Both the position numbers and the translations under genes were made by a program. A stretch of DNA of 64,000 nt from Plastoroseomonas hellenica (GTDB taxonomy: Bacteria; Pseudomonadota; Alphaproteobacteria; Acetobacterales; Acetobacteraceae). Positions 43,235 through 51,383 of this stretch are shown in pieces (position 1 is the stretch's first letter; the number at the start of each line of letters is the position of its first letter). The stretch spans positions 62,001 to 126,000 of the forward strand of contig NZ_JAAGBB010000005.1 of NCBI RefSeq assembly GCF_018129085.1. Reading direction: 5' to 3'. Below the pieces are notes generated by a model. That model did no database searches. It saw only the letters and a list, made by a program, of their open reading frames with translations, and was not told where the DNA came from.

Positions 43235-43401
43235 GCTGGAGAGCGCTCTGGAAGGCTGGAAACCAGGCAACTGGCCCTGTCTCCCGAAGATGTGGCCCGG
43301 TTAACGATGGGGACCAGCCATGATCCGATCTGGCCGCCGTCCTCCGCTCAGGGCCGGGAGAGACGGAAGACGCCTCATCGGTGCCGGAAGGGCCTTGCCT
43401 G

Positions 43402-44436
43402 ATGCTGTCAGTCTATTCCGATGACAACCGGCTGCATGACCCGGAGCAGTACATCGCTCGCGGCGTGCTGATCCCGGCCCGCGAATCCCCGGAGCGCGCG
43501 ACTGAGCTGCTGGCGGCGCTGCGGGATGGCGGGCACCAGGTGGTGGCACCCCGGGATTTCGGCCGCGCCACGCTGCTCGGCGTGCATGCGCCCGGCTATG
43601 TCGATTTCCTCGCCACCGCCTATCAGCGCTGGCAGGCGCTCCCCGATCCCAAGGGCCCGATGGCGCTCGCGCAGACCTATGCGATGCGACAGATGAAAAC
43701 CTGCCCGACGAGCTTCGAAGGCCAGCTCGGCTTCTACCTCTCCGGCAATTCCGTGCCGATCGGGCGGGAGAGCTGGCGGTCCATCCTGGCCTCCGCGAAC
43801 TGCGCGCTGGAAGCGGCGGAGGCGGTCCGGGAAGGGGCCGCCGAAAGCTATGCGCTCTGCCGCCCGCCCGGCCACCATGCCTATGCCGATCTCGCCGGCG
43901 GCTATTGCTACCTGAACAATACGGCGCTCGCCGCGCAGCACCTGCGCGGCCGCTTCGCGCGCGTCGCCGTGCTGGACGTCGATGTCCACCACGGCAACGG
44001 CACGCAGGGGATCTTCTGGCAGCGCGGCGACGTCTTCGTGGTCAACCTGCATGCCGACCCCAACCATGCCTATCCCTGGCAGATCGGCTATGCCGGGGAG
44101 GTGGGGGAGGGTGATGGCGCCGGCGCCACCCTGAACCTGCCGCTGCCGATCGGCACCGGTGATGCCGCCTATCTCGAGGCGCTCGACCATGCGCTGCAGG
44201 CGCTTCGCCGCTTCGACCCGGATGCGCTCGTGGTCTCCCTCGGCCTCGATGCCTTCGAGGATGATTCCTCGCGGCTCATGCGCATCACGACGCCGGGCTT
44301 CGCCGCGATCGGCGCCCGCATCGGCGCGGTGCGGCTGCCCACCACCATCATCCAGGAAGGCGGCTATGCCGTGGATGCGCTGCGCCGCAACCTCGGCAGT
44401 TTCCTCACCGGCTTCCTGTCCACCCGCACGCATTGA
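43402..44436 (+). CDS. Histone-deacetylase-like acetylpolyamine amidohydrolase
   Basis: 344 residues from ATG 43402 (GTG 43381 possible). HDAC fold: [34 protein letters not shown] with the tandem catalytic His, [39 protein letters not shown] with the zinc Asp and His, and [19 protein letters not shown] with the third ligand region. It closely follows bacterial acetylpolyamine aminohydrolases, which release the free amine from acetylated polyamines. 14 bases before the aminotransferase gene, so acetylamine is probably deacetylated and then transaminated. Confidence 0.88.
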   Translation: MLSVYSDDNRLHDPEQYIARGVLIPARESPERATELLAALRDGGHQVVAPRDFGRATLLGVHAPGYVDFLATAYQRWQALPDPKGPMALAQTYAMRQMKTCPTSFEGQLGFYLSGNSVPIGRESWRSILASANCALEAAEAVREGAAESYALCRPPGHHAYADLAGGYCYLNNTALAAQHLRGRFARVAVLDVDVHHGNGTQGIFWQRGDVFVVNLHADPNHAYPWQIGYAGEVGEGDGAGATLNLPLPIGTGDAAYLEALDHALQALRRFDPDALVVSLGLDAFEDDSSRLMRITTPGFAAIGARIGAVRLPTTIIQEGGYAVDALRRNLGSFLTGFLSTRTH

Positions 44437-44450
44437 CCGGAGAACGATCC

Positions 44451-45860
44451 ATGGCTTCGAACCCGAATTCCCTGGCGGCCCGCGACATCGCCTCGCTGAT
44501 CCACCCCTACACGAACCTGGAGAAGCACAAGGAGACCGGGCCGACCATCATGGCGCGCGGCGATGGTGTCTATGTCTATGACGACAGCGGCAAGCGCTAC
44601 CTCGAGGGGATGGCGGGGCTCTGGAGCACCTCGCTCGGCTTCAGCGAGAAGCGCCTGGTCGAGGCGGCCACGCGCCAGATGGAGGCGCTGCCGACCTATC
44701 ACATCTTCGGCGGCCGCTCGACCGAGCCGAGCATCGAGCTCGCGGAGGCACTGCTGAAGATCGTGCCGAAGGGTCTCGGCAAGGTGCTGTTCGCGAATTC
44801 CGGGTCGGAGGCGAACGACCAGGCAGCGAAGATCGTCTGGTTCTACCATAACGCCATCGGCAAGCCGCTGAAGAAGCGCATCATCGGTCGCGTGCGCGGC
44901 TATCACGGCATCACCGTCTTCGCCGGCAGCATGACCGGCCAGGTCGCCAACCATATCGAATGGGACCTGCCGATCGGCGGCGTCCTGCGCACCGACTGCC
45001 CGAGCCACTATCTGTTCGGCGAGCCCGGCGAGACCGAGGCGCAGTTCGTCGACCGCCTGGTCGGCAATCTCGAGGCGCTGATCGAGCGCGAGGGGCCGGA
45101 GACCATCGGTGCCTTCATCGCCGAGCCGGTCAATGGCGCCGGCGGCGTCATCGTGCCGCCGAAGGACTACTTCCCCCGCATCCAGGAAGTGCTGCGGCGT
45201 CACGACATCCTGATGATCGCCGATGAGGTCATCTGCGGCTTCGGCCGCACCGGCCAGATGTTCGGATGCGACACCTTCGGCATCGAGCCCGACATCATGA
45301 CGGTGGCCAAGGCGCTCTCCTCCGCCTATCTGCCGATCTCCGCGACCGTGATCAGCGAGGCGATCGCCGAGAAGATCACCGCCCATGCCGGCAAGATCGG
45401 CAATTTCGCGCATGGCTTCACCTATGCCGGCCATCCCGTGGCCGCGGCGGTCGCGCTGGAGACGCTGCGCATCTACGAGGAGCGCGACATCATCGCGCAT
45501 GTGCAGGAAGTGGCGCCGCATCTGCAGGCGCGGCTGCGCGCACTCGCCGCGCATCCGCTGGTGGGGGAGGCCCGCGGCGTCGGGCTGATCGGCGCCCTGC
45601 AGCTCGTCACCGACAAGGCGAGCCGCACCGTCCTGCCGGCGGCCGCCGGCATCGGCCCGCTGATCCAGGCGCGCGCGATGGAGCGTGGCGTCATCATCCG
45701 CGCCAGCCCCGACGCCGTCTTCGTCTGCCCGCCGCTGATCATCACCAAGGCGGAGATCGACGAGCTGATGGATGCGCTCTCCGCCGCGCTCGACGACGGT
45801 CTGGCCGAGGCGGAGAAGCAGGGCCTGCTCAGCAAGGCCGGGCGGCAGGCGGCGGAGTGA
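44451..45860 (+). CDS. Class III aminotransferase (polyamine / omega-amino-acid type)
   Basis: 469 residues. [131 protein letters not shown] and the PLP lysine near 287 in TVAKALSS are all present. Close to the (R)-/beta-alanine, putrescine and taurine:pyruvate aminotransferase group. Start at ATG 44451. Probably removes the amino group from the amine produced by the deacetylase encoded upstream. Confidence 0.9.
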   Translation: MASNPNSLAARDIASLIHPYTNLEKHKETGPTIMARGDGVYVYDDSGKRYLEGMAGLWSTSLGFSEKRLVEAATRQMEALPTYHIFGGRSTEPSIELAEALLKIVPKGLGKVLFANSGSEANDQAAKIVWFYHNAIGKPLKKRIIGRVRGYHGITVFAGSMTGQVANHIEWDLPIGGVLRTDCPSHYLFGEPGETEAQFVDRLVGNLEALIEREGPETIGAFIAEPVNGAGGVIVPPKDYFPRIQEVLRRHDILMIADEVICGFGRTGQMFGCDTFGIEPDIMTVAKALSSAYLPISATVISEAIAEKITAHAGKIGNFAHGFTYAGHPVAAAVALETLRIYEERDIIAHVQEVAPHLQARLRALAAHPLVGEARGVGLIGALQLVTDKASRTVLPAAAGIGPLIQARAMERGVIIRASPDAVFVCPPLIITKAEIDELMDALSAALDDGLAEAEKQGLLSKAGRQAAE

Positions 45861-45862
45861 GC

Positions 45863-47455
45863 ATGGCTCTCGACCGGCGCCGCTTGCTCGGCGCCGGCGC
45901 GGCGCTCGGTGCCGCACTCGCCGCGCCGCGCCTGGCCGAGGCGCAGAACCGGCGCGTGCTGCGCTTCATCCCGCAGGCCGATCTCGGCGTGCTGGATCCG
46001 ATCTGGACCGCCGGCTACGTCACCCGCAACCACGGCCTCCTGGTCTTCGACACGCTCTATGGCACGGACAGCCAGATGCGGGCGCAGCCGCAGATGGTCG
46101 AAGGCCATCGGGTGGAGGATGCCGGCCACACCTGGATCCTGACGCTGCGCGAAGGGCTGCTGTTCCATGACGGGCAGCCGGTGCTGGCCCGCGACTGCGT
46201 GGCGAGCATCCAGCGCTGGGGCCGGCGCGACAGCTTCGGCCAGTCGCTGCTGGCGGCGACCGACGAACTCCGCGCGGATGACGACCGCACCATCCGCTTC
46301 CGCCTGAAGAAGCCCTTCCCCCTGCTGGCGCATGCGCTCGGCAAGGCGGGGTCCAATATCTGCGCCATCATGCCGCAGCGCCTGGCGGAGACCGATCCCT
46401 TCCGGCAGGTGACGGAGATGGTCGGCAGCGGCCCCTTCCGCTTTCTGGCCGAGGAGCGGGTTGCCGGCGCACGCACCGTCTATGCCCGCTTCGACCGGTA
46501 TCAGCCGCGGCAGGACGGCATTGCGGACTTCACCGCGGGGCCCAAGCGCGCGCATTTCGATCGCATCGAATGGCATGTGCTGCCGGACACCGCGACCGCC
46601 GCGGCGGCCATGCAGTCGGGCGAGATGGATTGGTGGGAGAACCCGTCCTTCGACCTGCTGCCCTTGCTGCGGCGGCAGCGCGCGCTGGAGGTCTCGCTCC
46701 AGGACCGGTCCGGCTACATCGGCAACATGCGCTTCAACCAGTTGCAGCCGCCCTTCAACAACCCGGCGCTGCGGCGGGCCATCCTGCGCGCGGTCCGGCA
46801 GGAGGATTTCATGCAGGCGATCGCCGGCGACAACCAGGATTCCTGGACCGCCGGCGTCGGCTTCTTCTGCCCCGGCACGCCGATGGCGACCGATGCCGGC
46901 CTCTCCACCATGGCGGGGCCGCGCGACATGGCGGCCGCCCGCCGGGAGGTGGCCGCATCCGGCTATGCCGGGGAACGCGTCGTGCTGCCGGTCCCGAATG
47001 ATTTCCCGATCCTGAAGGCGATGGGGGAGGTCGGCGCCGACCTGCTGAAGCAGGTGGGCCTCAACGTCGATGTGCAGGCGACCGACTGGGGGTCGCTGCT
47101 GCAGCGGCTCGCGAAGACGGAGCCGGTCGAGGAGGGTGGCTGGAGCGTCTTCCACACCTATTGGTCCGGGCTCGATCAGCTCAATCCCGCGGTGCACGCC
47201 TATCTGCGCGCCAATGGGCGGGCCGGCGGGCGCGGCTGGCCGACATCGCCGCAGCTCGAGAGCCTGCGCGCCGCCTGGCTCGATGCCGGCGACGAGGCCG
47301 AGCAGAAGCGGATCGCCGTCGCCATGCAGGAACAGGCCTTGCAGGACGTGCCCTATGTCCCGCTCGGGCAGATGCTGGTGCCGGTCGTCAGGCGCCGGGA
47401 ATTGCGGGACATGCTGAACGGCTTCTCGCTGTTCTGGAACATCCGGCGCGCGTGA
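45863..47455 (+). CDS. ABC transporter substrate-binding protein, family 5 (peptide/nickel/oligoamine type)
   Basis: 530 residues. Twin-arginine-like signal MALDRRRLLGAGAALGAALAAPRLAEAQ. Mature part: VLRFIPQADLGVLDPIWTAGYVTRNHGLLVFDTLYG, HTWILTLREGLLFHDGQPVLARDCVASIQRW, VGSGPFRFL and MRFNQLQPPFNNPALRRAILRAV, typical of the DppA/OppA family. No permease or ATPase gene is adjacent, so the receptor is orphaned here. With the deacetylase and aminotransferase it may bring in an acetylated amine. ATG 45863 used; GTG 45857 would overlap the preceding stop. Confidence 0.87.
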   Translation: MALDRRRLLGAGAALGAALAAPRLAEAQNRRVLRFIPQADLGVLDPIWTAGYVTRNHGLLVFDTLYGTDSQMRAQPQMVEGHRVEDAGHTWILTLREGLLFHDGQPVLARDCVASIQRWGRRDSFGQSLLAATDELRADDDRTIRFRLKKPFPLLAHALGKAGSNICAIMPQRLAETDPFRQVTEMVGSGPFRFLAEERVAGARTVYARFDRYQPRQDGIADFTAGPKRAHFDRIEWHVLPDTATAAAAMQSGEMDWWENPSFDLLPLLRRQRALEVSLQDRSGYIGNMRFNQLQPPFNNPALRRAILRAVRQEDFMQAIAGDNQDSWTAGVGFFCPGTPMATDAGLSTMAGPRDMAAARREVAASGYAGERVVLPVPNDFPILKAMGEVGADLLKQVGLNVDVQATDWGSLLQRLAKTEPVEEGGWSVFHTYWSGLDQLNPAVHAYLRANGRAGGRGWPTSPQLESLRAAWLDAGDEAEQKRIAVAMQEQALQDVPYVPLGQMLVPVVRRRELRDMLNGFSLFWNIRRA

Positions 47456-47461
47456 CCGCAG

Positions 47462-47481
47462 GCTGTGCCCTGCGGCACAGC
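47462..47481. promoter_or_regulatory. Palindrome GCTGTGCC-N4-GGCACAGC upstream of paralogue 2
   Basis: Perfect 8-bp inverted repeat with spacer CTGC, 6 bp after the binding-protein stop and 56 bp before the start at 47538. Its core, TGTGCCCTG.GGCACAGC, is also found at 40162-40179, upstream of the paralogue. As a hairpin it could also act as a terminator for the binding-protein gene. Confidence 0.5.
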
Positions 47482-47537
47482 CCCTGCCATTCCAGGGATC
47501 CAGACTGCAGCGGCGGTGTTGCAGGAGGGTTCGCGCC

Positions 47538-48245
47538 ATGCCGAATGGATCGCGCTGGGACAGGGGCGGCAATCTGTCGCTCGACCGCTATCGAGGCCTG
47601 GACTTCCGCAGGTCCTATCACAGGATTCACGACTTCCTGCGGGAGGAGCCATTGGTGCGGGCCGGTCTCGAGCGGCTTCACCAAGCCACCGCCGGCATGG
47701 ACCGGTTGCGGTTCCAGGGCTACCTGGCGAAGGAGGAGCAGCGCTTCGGCTTCGCCAAGAAGCCCGGCGTCATTCCGCAGGACCAGTCGCTCCTGAAGGC
47801 CAGCAGGTTCTGGACACACCTGTTCAACGGCGAGCCTTTGATCGATCTCGGCGCCGGCGACAAAGGTGGCCACGGCGTCCTGACCCATCGCGTGCAATGG
47901 GTGCTGGTCGGCCAATGGAACGAGCGGAACGATGCTTCGCGCCAGCTCGAGGCGCCGATCCCCGTGCTCTACCGGAATCTCGCCGCCGGCGGTGCGCGCG
48001 TGCTGTCTGCCGACGGCCAGGACAAGCTGGCAGCCGGAGACAAGATCGACACCGGCAAGGGCAGTTTCTTCGACTCCGTCTGGGACGATGTGTTCGACTC
48101 CCAGGCGGAGAACGCGACCAGTCCGGAGCAGGTGTTCGGGTACACCGAGCGGCACTATTCCGGCCTGCACGATCGCATGCTCTGGCAGGACGCCAGCGCC
48201 GCATCGCCCAGCGCCGCATCGCCTCCGTCGGACAGCTCCGACTGA
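47538..48245 (+). CDS. Protein of unknown function, paralogue 2 of a pair
   Basis: 235 residues, ATG with AGGAGG upstream. Same architecture as the protein at 40245, with an insertion of about 15 residues before FDSVWDDVFDS and a Ser/Ala-rich tail (DASAASPSAASPPSDSSD). A 39-bp stretch (47868-47906) is identical to 40572-40610, encoding GGHGVLTHRVQWVL, far more than protein conservation requires, so the copies are recent duplicates or exchange sequence. Soluble, function unknown. Confidence 0.7.
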   Translation: MPNGSRWDRGGNLSLDRYRGLDFRRSYHRIHDFLREEPLVRAGLERLHQATAGMDRLRFQGYLAKEEQRFGFAKKPGVIPQDQSLLKASRFWTHLFNGEPLIDLGAGDKGGHGVLTHRVQWVLVGQWNERNDASRQLEAPIPVLYRNLAAGGARVLSADGQDKLAAGDKIDTGKGSFFDSVWDDVFDSQAENATSPEQVFGYTERHYSGLHDRMLWQDASAASPSAASPPSDSSD

Positions 48246-48326
48246 GCCGCTGCCTGCGCCAGCGCGGCCTGCGTGGGTGTCAGCAGCCCGTTCGTCGCGC
48301 TGCCCTGTTCGGATTGCTGACCGGAC

Positions 48327-49004
48327 TCAGCGGCGCTCGCCCTGCGCCAGTGCGTGGATGTCCGGGGATTCGAGGATGGGTTTCGGCGCGCCATGCCGCG
48401 CCGCATTCAGCATGGCTTGGCCGAGGCTCTCGGTGGGCAGGATCCAGCGGGGCAGGGCGAGGCGCAGCAGCGCCAGCAGCGGGCCCAGCACCGCGTAGCC
48501 CAACCGGTAGGCGCGCGTCTTCGAGCGGATGCCGTGCAGCGGCTGGATGGCGCCGGGCCGGAACAGGAAGACCGCCTTGAACGGCAGCCGCGTCAGCGCG
48601 TTCTCGACCTGGCCTTTGACGCGCGCCCACATCGTCCGGCCCTGCTCGCTGCTGTCCGTGCCGGCGCCGGAGACATAGACGAAGGTCATCCGTGGATTGA
48701 GGCGGGCCAGCCTCTCTGCGACGGAGAGCGTGAGGTCATGGGTCAGGCGGCGATACGCCGCTTCCGTCATGCCGGCCGACGAGACGCCGAGGCAGAAGAA
48801 GCAGGCATCGAGGTCGCGCAGCTCGGCTTCGATGGTGCCGAGGTCGAAGAGGTCGCCCTGCACGATGTCCCGCAGCTTGGCGTGGTGCCGTCCGGCAGGC
48901 GTCCGGCCGAGGGTCACCACGCGCGCCACGTCTTCGGCCAGCAGGCATTCCCGTAGGACACCCTGGCCCACCATGCCCGTGGCACCGAAGATCACGACAT
49001 CCAT
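48327..49004 (-). CDS. NAD(P)-binding SDR/NmrA-like protein
   Basis: 225 residues. N-terminal MDVVIFGATGMVGQGVLRECL carries GxxGxxG of an atypical short-chain dehydrogenase. DLDACFFCLGVSSAGMTEAAYRRLTHDLTLSVAERL and MTFVYVSGAGTDSSEQGRTMWARVKGQVENALTRLPFKAVFLFRPGAIQPLHG match the family of small epimerase/dehydratase-like proteins. YxxxK is not in the usual place (WARVKGQ keeps only the Lys). Function unknown. Tail-to-tail with paralogue 2. Confidence 0.8.
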   Translation of the reverse strand: MDVVIFGATGMVGQGVLRECLLAEDVARVVTLGRTPAGRHHAKLRDIVQGDLFDLGTIEAELRDLDACFFCLGVSSAGMTEAAYRRLTHDLTLSVAERLARLNPRMTFVYVSGAGTDSSEQGRTMWARVKGQVENALTRLPFKAVFLFRPGAIQPLHGIRSKTRAYRLGYAVLGPLLALLRLALPRWILPTESLGQAMLNAARHGAPKPILESPDIHALAQGERR

Positions 49005-49095
49005 GCGACCGCCTTGCTGACAGAGACCAGGGTCCCGTCTATCCGATCCGGCGGCGAAAGCCGATGGCCGGCGGCGCGATCGGGCTGCGGTGGCG

Positions 49096-50295
49096 CTATC
49101 CGCGCTTCTGCGCCCGCAGCGCCATCCGGAAGCAGGCCTGGCCGAGGATGCCGGCGCCGACCAGGATGGCGGCGGCCATCAGCGCCGGGTCGCCGCCGAC
49201 GCCGACGAGCGCGGTACAGAGCGCGCCGACCGCCATTTGGGTGCAGCCATAGAGGCCGGAGGCCGAGCCGATGACCCGCGGATCGACACCCATCGCCTGG
49301 GTCAGCGATGCCGGCGCCGCGATGCCGACACCGACCGTATAGGCGAACATCGCGCCGACGGTCAGCGCGACCGTGAGCTGTCCGGCGAGCACCGCAGCCA
49401 GCAGCAGGCAGGCCGCCAGCACGCTCACCAGGTTGGCGCGCAGCAGCAGCTTGGCCAGCGCCACCTTCCCGATCAGCCGGCTGGCCAGCGCGCTGCCCAG
49501 CCAGACGCCGGAGACCAGGAGTGCCAGGTAGATCCCCGCCTCATGCGCGGGACGGCCGAGCGTATGGACGAAGATGAAGGGCGCCGAGGCGACGAAGGCG
49601 TACATCGCGGTGGTCGCGCAGCCGCCGCCGATCGCGTAGCCGATGAAGGCGCGCGAGCGCAGCAGCCCGGCGCAATGGCGCAGGAAGGCGCCGCCGGCGC
49701 CGGCACCGGGCGGCCGCGTCTCCGGCAGCAGCCGCCAGGCGAGGAGGAGGTTGACGAGGCCGAGCAGCGACAGCGCGTCGAAGATGGACCGCCAGCCGAA
49801 ACCCGCCGCCAGCGCCGCACCGACGATCGGCGCGACGGCGGGTCCCACCGTCATCATCAGGTTCATCAGCGCCAGCCGCCGCGCCGTATCCTCCGGCGAT
49901 GCGGTGTCGCGGACGATGGTGCGGCCGAGCACCAGACCCGCGCAGCCGCCGAGCGCCTGGAACAGCCTTGCCGCGACCAGCGCCTCCACATTCGGCGCCA
50001 GCGCGGCGGCGATCCCGGCGACGGTGTAGAGAGCGAGCCCCGCCATCAGCAGCGGCCGCCGCCCGAAGCGGTCCGACACCGGCCCGTAGACGAGCTGCCC
50101 GCCGGCGAGGCCGAGGATATAGAGGCTGACCGCCATCTGCACGGTGCCGGCGCTTGCCGAGAGATCCTCGGCGGCGATGGTCAGCGCCGGGACGAAGACA
50201 TGCATCGCGAAGGTGCCGCTGAAGGCGAAGAGCGCCGGCAGCCAGAGCGGCGGCGGCCGCACCGCCGGCGCGCCCTGCCGCGCCGCGCGGCTCAC
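49096..50295 (-). CDS. MFS transporter, Bcr/CflA-like drug-export type
   Basis: 399 residues, 12-helix size. LPALFAFSGTFAMHVFVPALTIAAEDLSASAGTVQMAVSLYILGLAGGQLVYGPVSDRFGRRPLLMAGLALYTVAG has the Bcr/CflA start and motif A (GPVSDRFGRR). Last gene of the five-gene efflux operon; start overlaps the HlyD stop by 4 bases. An MFS pump beside an AaeB-like FUSC pump sharing one adaptor protein is a less common arrangement. Confidence 0.87.
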   Translation of the reverse strand: MSRAARQGAPAVRPPPLWLPALFAFSGTFAMHVFVPALTIAAEDLSASAGTVQMAVSLYILGLAGGQLVYGPVSDRFGRRPLLMAGLALYTVAGIAAALAPNVEALVAARLFQALGGCAGLVLGRTIVRDTASPEDTARRLALMNLMMTVGPAVAPIVGAALAAGFGWRSIFDALSLLGLVNLLLAWRLLPETRPPGAGAGGAFLRHCAGLLRSRAFIGYAIGGGCATTAMYAFVASAPFIFVHTLGRPAHEAGIYLALLVSGVWLGSALASRLIGKVALAKLLLRANLVSVLAACLLLAAVLAGQLTVALTVGAMFAYTVGVGIAAPASLTQAMGVDPRVIGSASGLYGCTQMAVGALCTALVGVGGDPALMAAAILVGAGILGQACFRMALRAQKRG

Positions 50296-51173
50296 GGTGC
50301 CGCCACCCGCGGCCGCACTTCGACCGTCGCGGTCAGGCCCGCGACCAGCCGCGTGCCGTCCGGGATTTCGTTCAGGGCGATGCGCACGGGGACGCGCTGC
50401 GCCAGCCGGACCCAGGTGAAGGTCGGGTTGATATTCGCGAGCAGGCCGGTGCCGCTGCTGCGCTCGCGGTCCTCGATCGCCGCGGCGATGCTCTGCACAT
50501 GGCCGGTCAGGGTGCCGGACTGGCCCATCAGGCTGATCGCGACGGGATCACCGGGATGGATGCGCGGCAGCTTGGTCTCTTCGAAATAGCCTTCGACGCG
50601 GAGTGAATCCGTATCCACCAGCGCCAGCACCGCCTTGCCTGACGGCACGTAGTCGCCGGGTCGGAGGGCGAGGTTGGTGACCGTGCCGTTGACCGAGGCG
50701 CGCACCTCCGACCGTTCGAGGTTCAGCGCCGCGAGCCGTTGGTCGGCGATGCCCTGCTCCAGCGCCGCCTCCGCCTGCTCCACGGCGAGGCGCGCCTGCT
50801 CGGCGCGCTGGCGGGAGACCACGTCCTGGATCTGCTCGTAGCGCCGGAGGTCGCGCCGTGCCTGCTCCAGCGCGGCGCGGCGGCCATCCACCGCCGCCTC
50901 CGCCTGGCGCAGCGCGATCGCGAAGCGTTCGCCATCGATGCGGAACAGCAGGTCGCCGCGGTGCACGGTGGCGTTGTCCTGGACCAGGATCTCGCTGACC
51001 AGGCCGGAGACGTCGGGCGCGATGCCGACGACATCGGCGCGCACCCGCGCGTCGCGCGTCCAAGGCTCTTCCTGGTAATGGCGCCAGAGGTCGCGCCCGG
51101 TCAGCACCGCACCGGCCAGCACCGAGAGCGTCAGCGCGACCCGCGCCGCGGTCTTGAGATGGCGGCGCATCAC
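50292..51173 (-). CDS. HlyD/EmrA-family periplasmic adaptor (AaeA-like)
   Basis: 293 residues. Single N-terminal transmembrane helix (ARVALTLSVLAGAVLTGRDLW), then WTRDARVRADVVGIAPDVSGLVSEILVQDNATVHRGDLLFRIDGERF (lipoyl half), a helical hairpin ALRQAEAAVDGRRAALEQARRDLRRYEQIQDVVSRQRAEQARLAVEQAEAALEQ, and VNGTVTNLALRPGDYVPSGKAVLALVDTDSLRVEGYFEETKLPRIHPGDPV. Links inner-membrane pump to an outer-membrane channel. Overlaps both neighbours by 4 bases. Confidence 0.9.
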   Translation of the reverse strand: MMRRHLKTAARVALTLSVLAGAVLTGRDLWRHYQEEPWTRDARVRADVVGIAPDVSGLVSEILVQDNATVHRGDLLFRIDGERFAIALRQAEAAVDGRRAALEQARRDLRRYEQIQDVVSRQRAEQARLAVEQAEAALEQGIADQRLAALNLERSEVRASVNGTVTNLALRPGDYVPSGKAVLALVDTDSLRVEGYFEETKLPRIHPGDPVAISLMGQSGTLTGHVQSIAAAIEDRERSSGTGLLANINPTFTWVRLAQRVPVRIALNEIPDGTRLVAGLTATVEVRPRVAAP

Positions 51174-51376
51174 GCGAAACTCCGCGCGGCGGCGCAGGTC
51201 AGGCCGAGCACGATGACGTAGAGGCCGAGGTTGAACAGCGCGCGGTGCCAGACGAAGGCATAGAGCCCGGCGCGCGCCAGCAGCGCCGTCAGCCCCTGGT
51301 TGATCAGGTGGGCGAGCAGCATGAGGCCAAGAAAGGCCGGCACGTAGACGCCGTAGATGTCGAGGTCAGCGTTCAT
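51170..51376 (-). CDS. DUF1656 small membrane protein (AaeX-like)
   Basis: 68 residues. MNADLDIYGVYVPAFLGLMLLAHLINQGLTALLARAGLYAFVWHRALFNLGLYVIVLG: two transmembrane helices with the FVWHRALFNLGLY motif typical of DUF1656, always found between FUSC and HlyD genes. Role in the pump is not established. Start at ATG 51376, 7 bases after the FUSC stop. Confidence 0.9.
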   Translation of the reverse strand: MNADLDIYGVYVPAFLGLMLLAHLINQGLTALLARAGLYAFVWHRALFNLGLYVIVLGLTCAAARSFA

Positions 51377-51383
51377 GGTGGTC

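Noticed and set aside
47474-47487. A GG-N10-GC sigma-54-like promoter overlapping the palindrome upstream of paralogue 2
   Set aside because: The other paralogue does not keep the same alignment to the -24/-12 pattern, and no sigma-54 activator gene is nearby.
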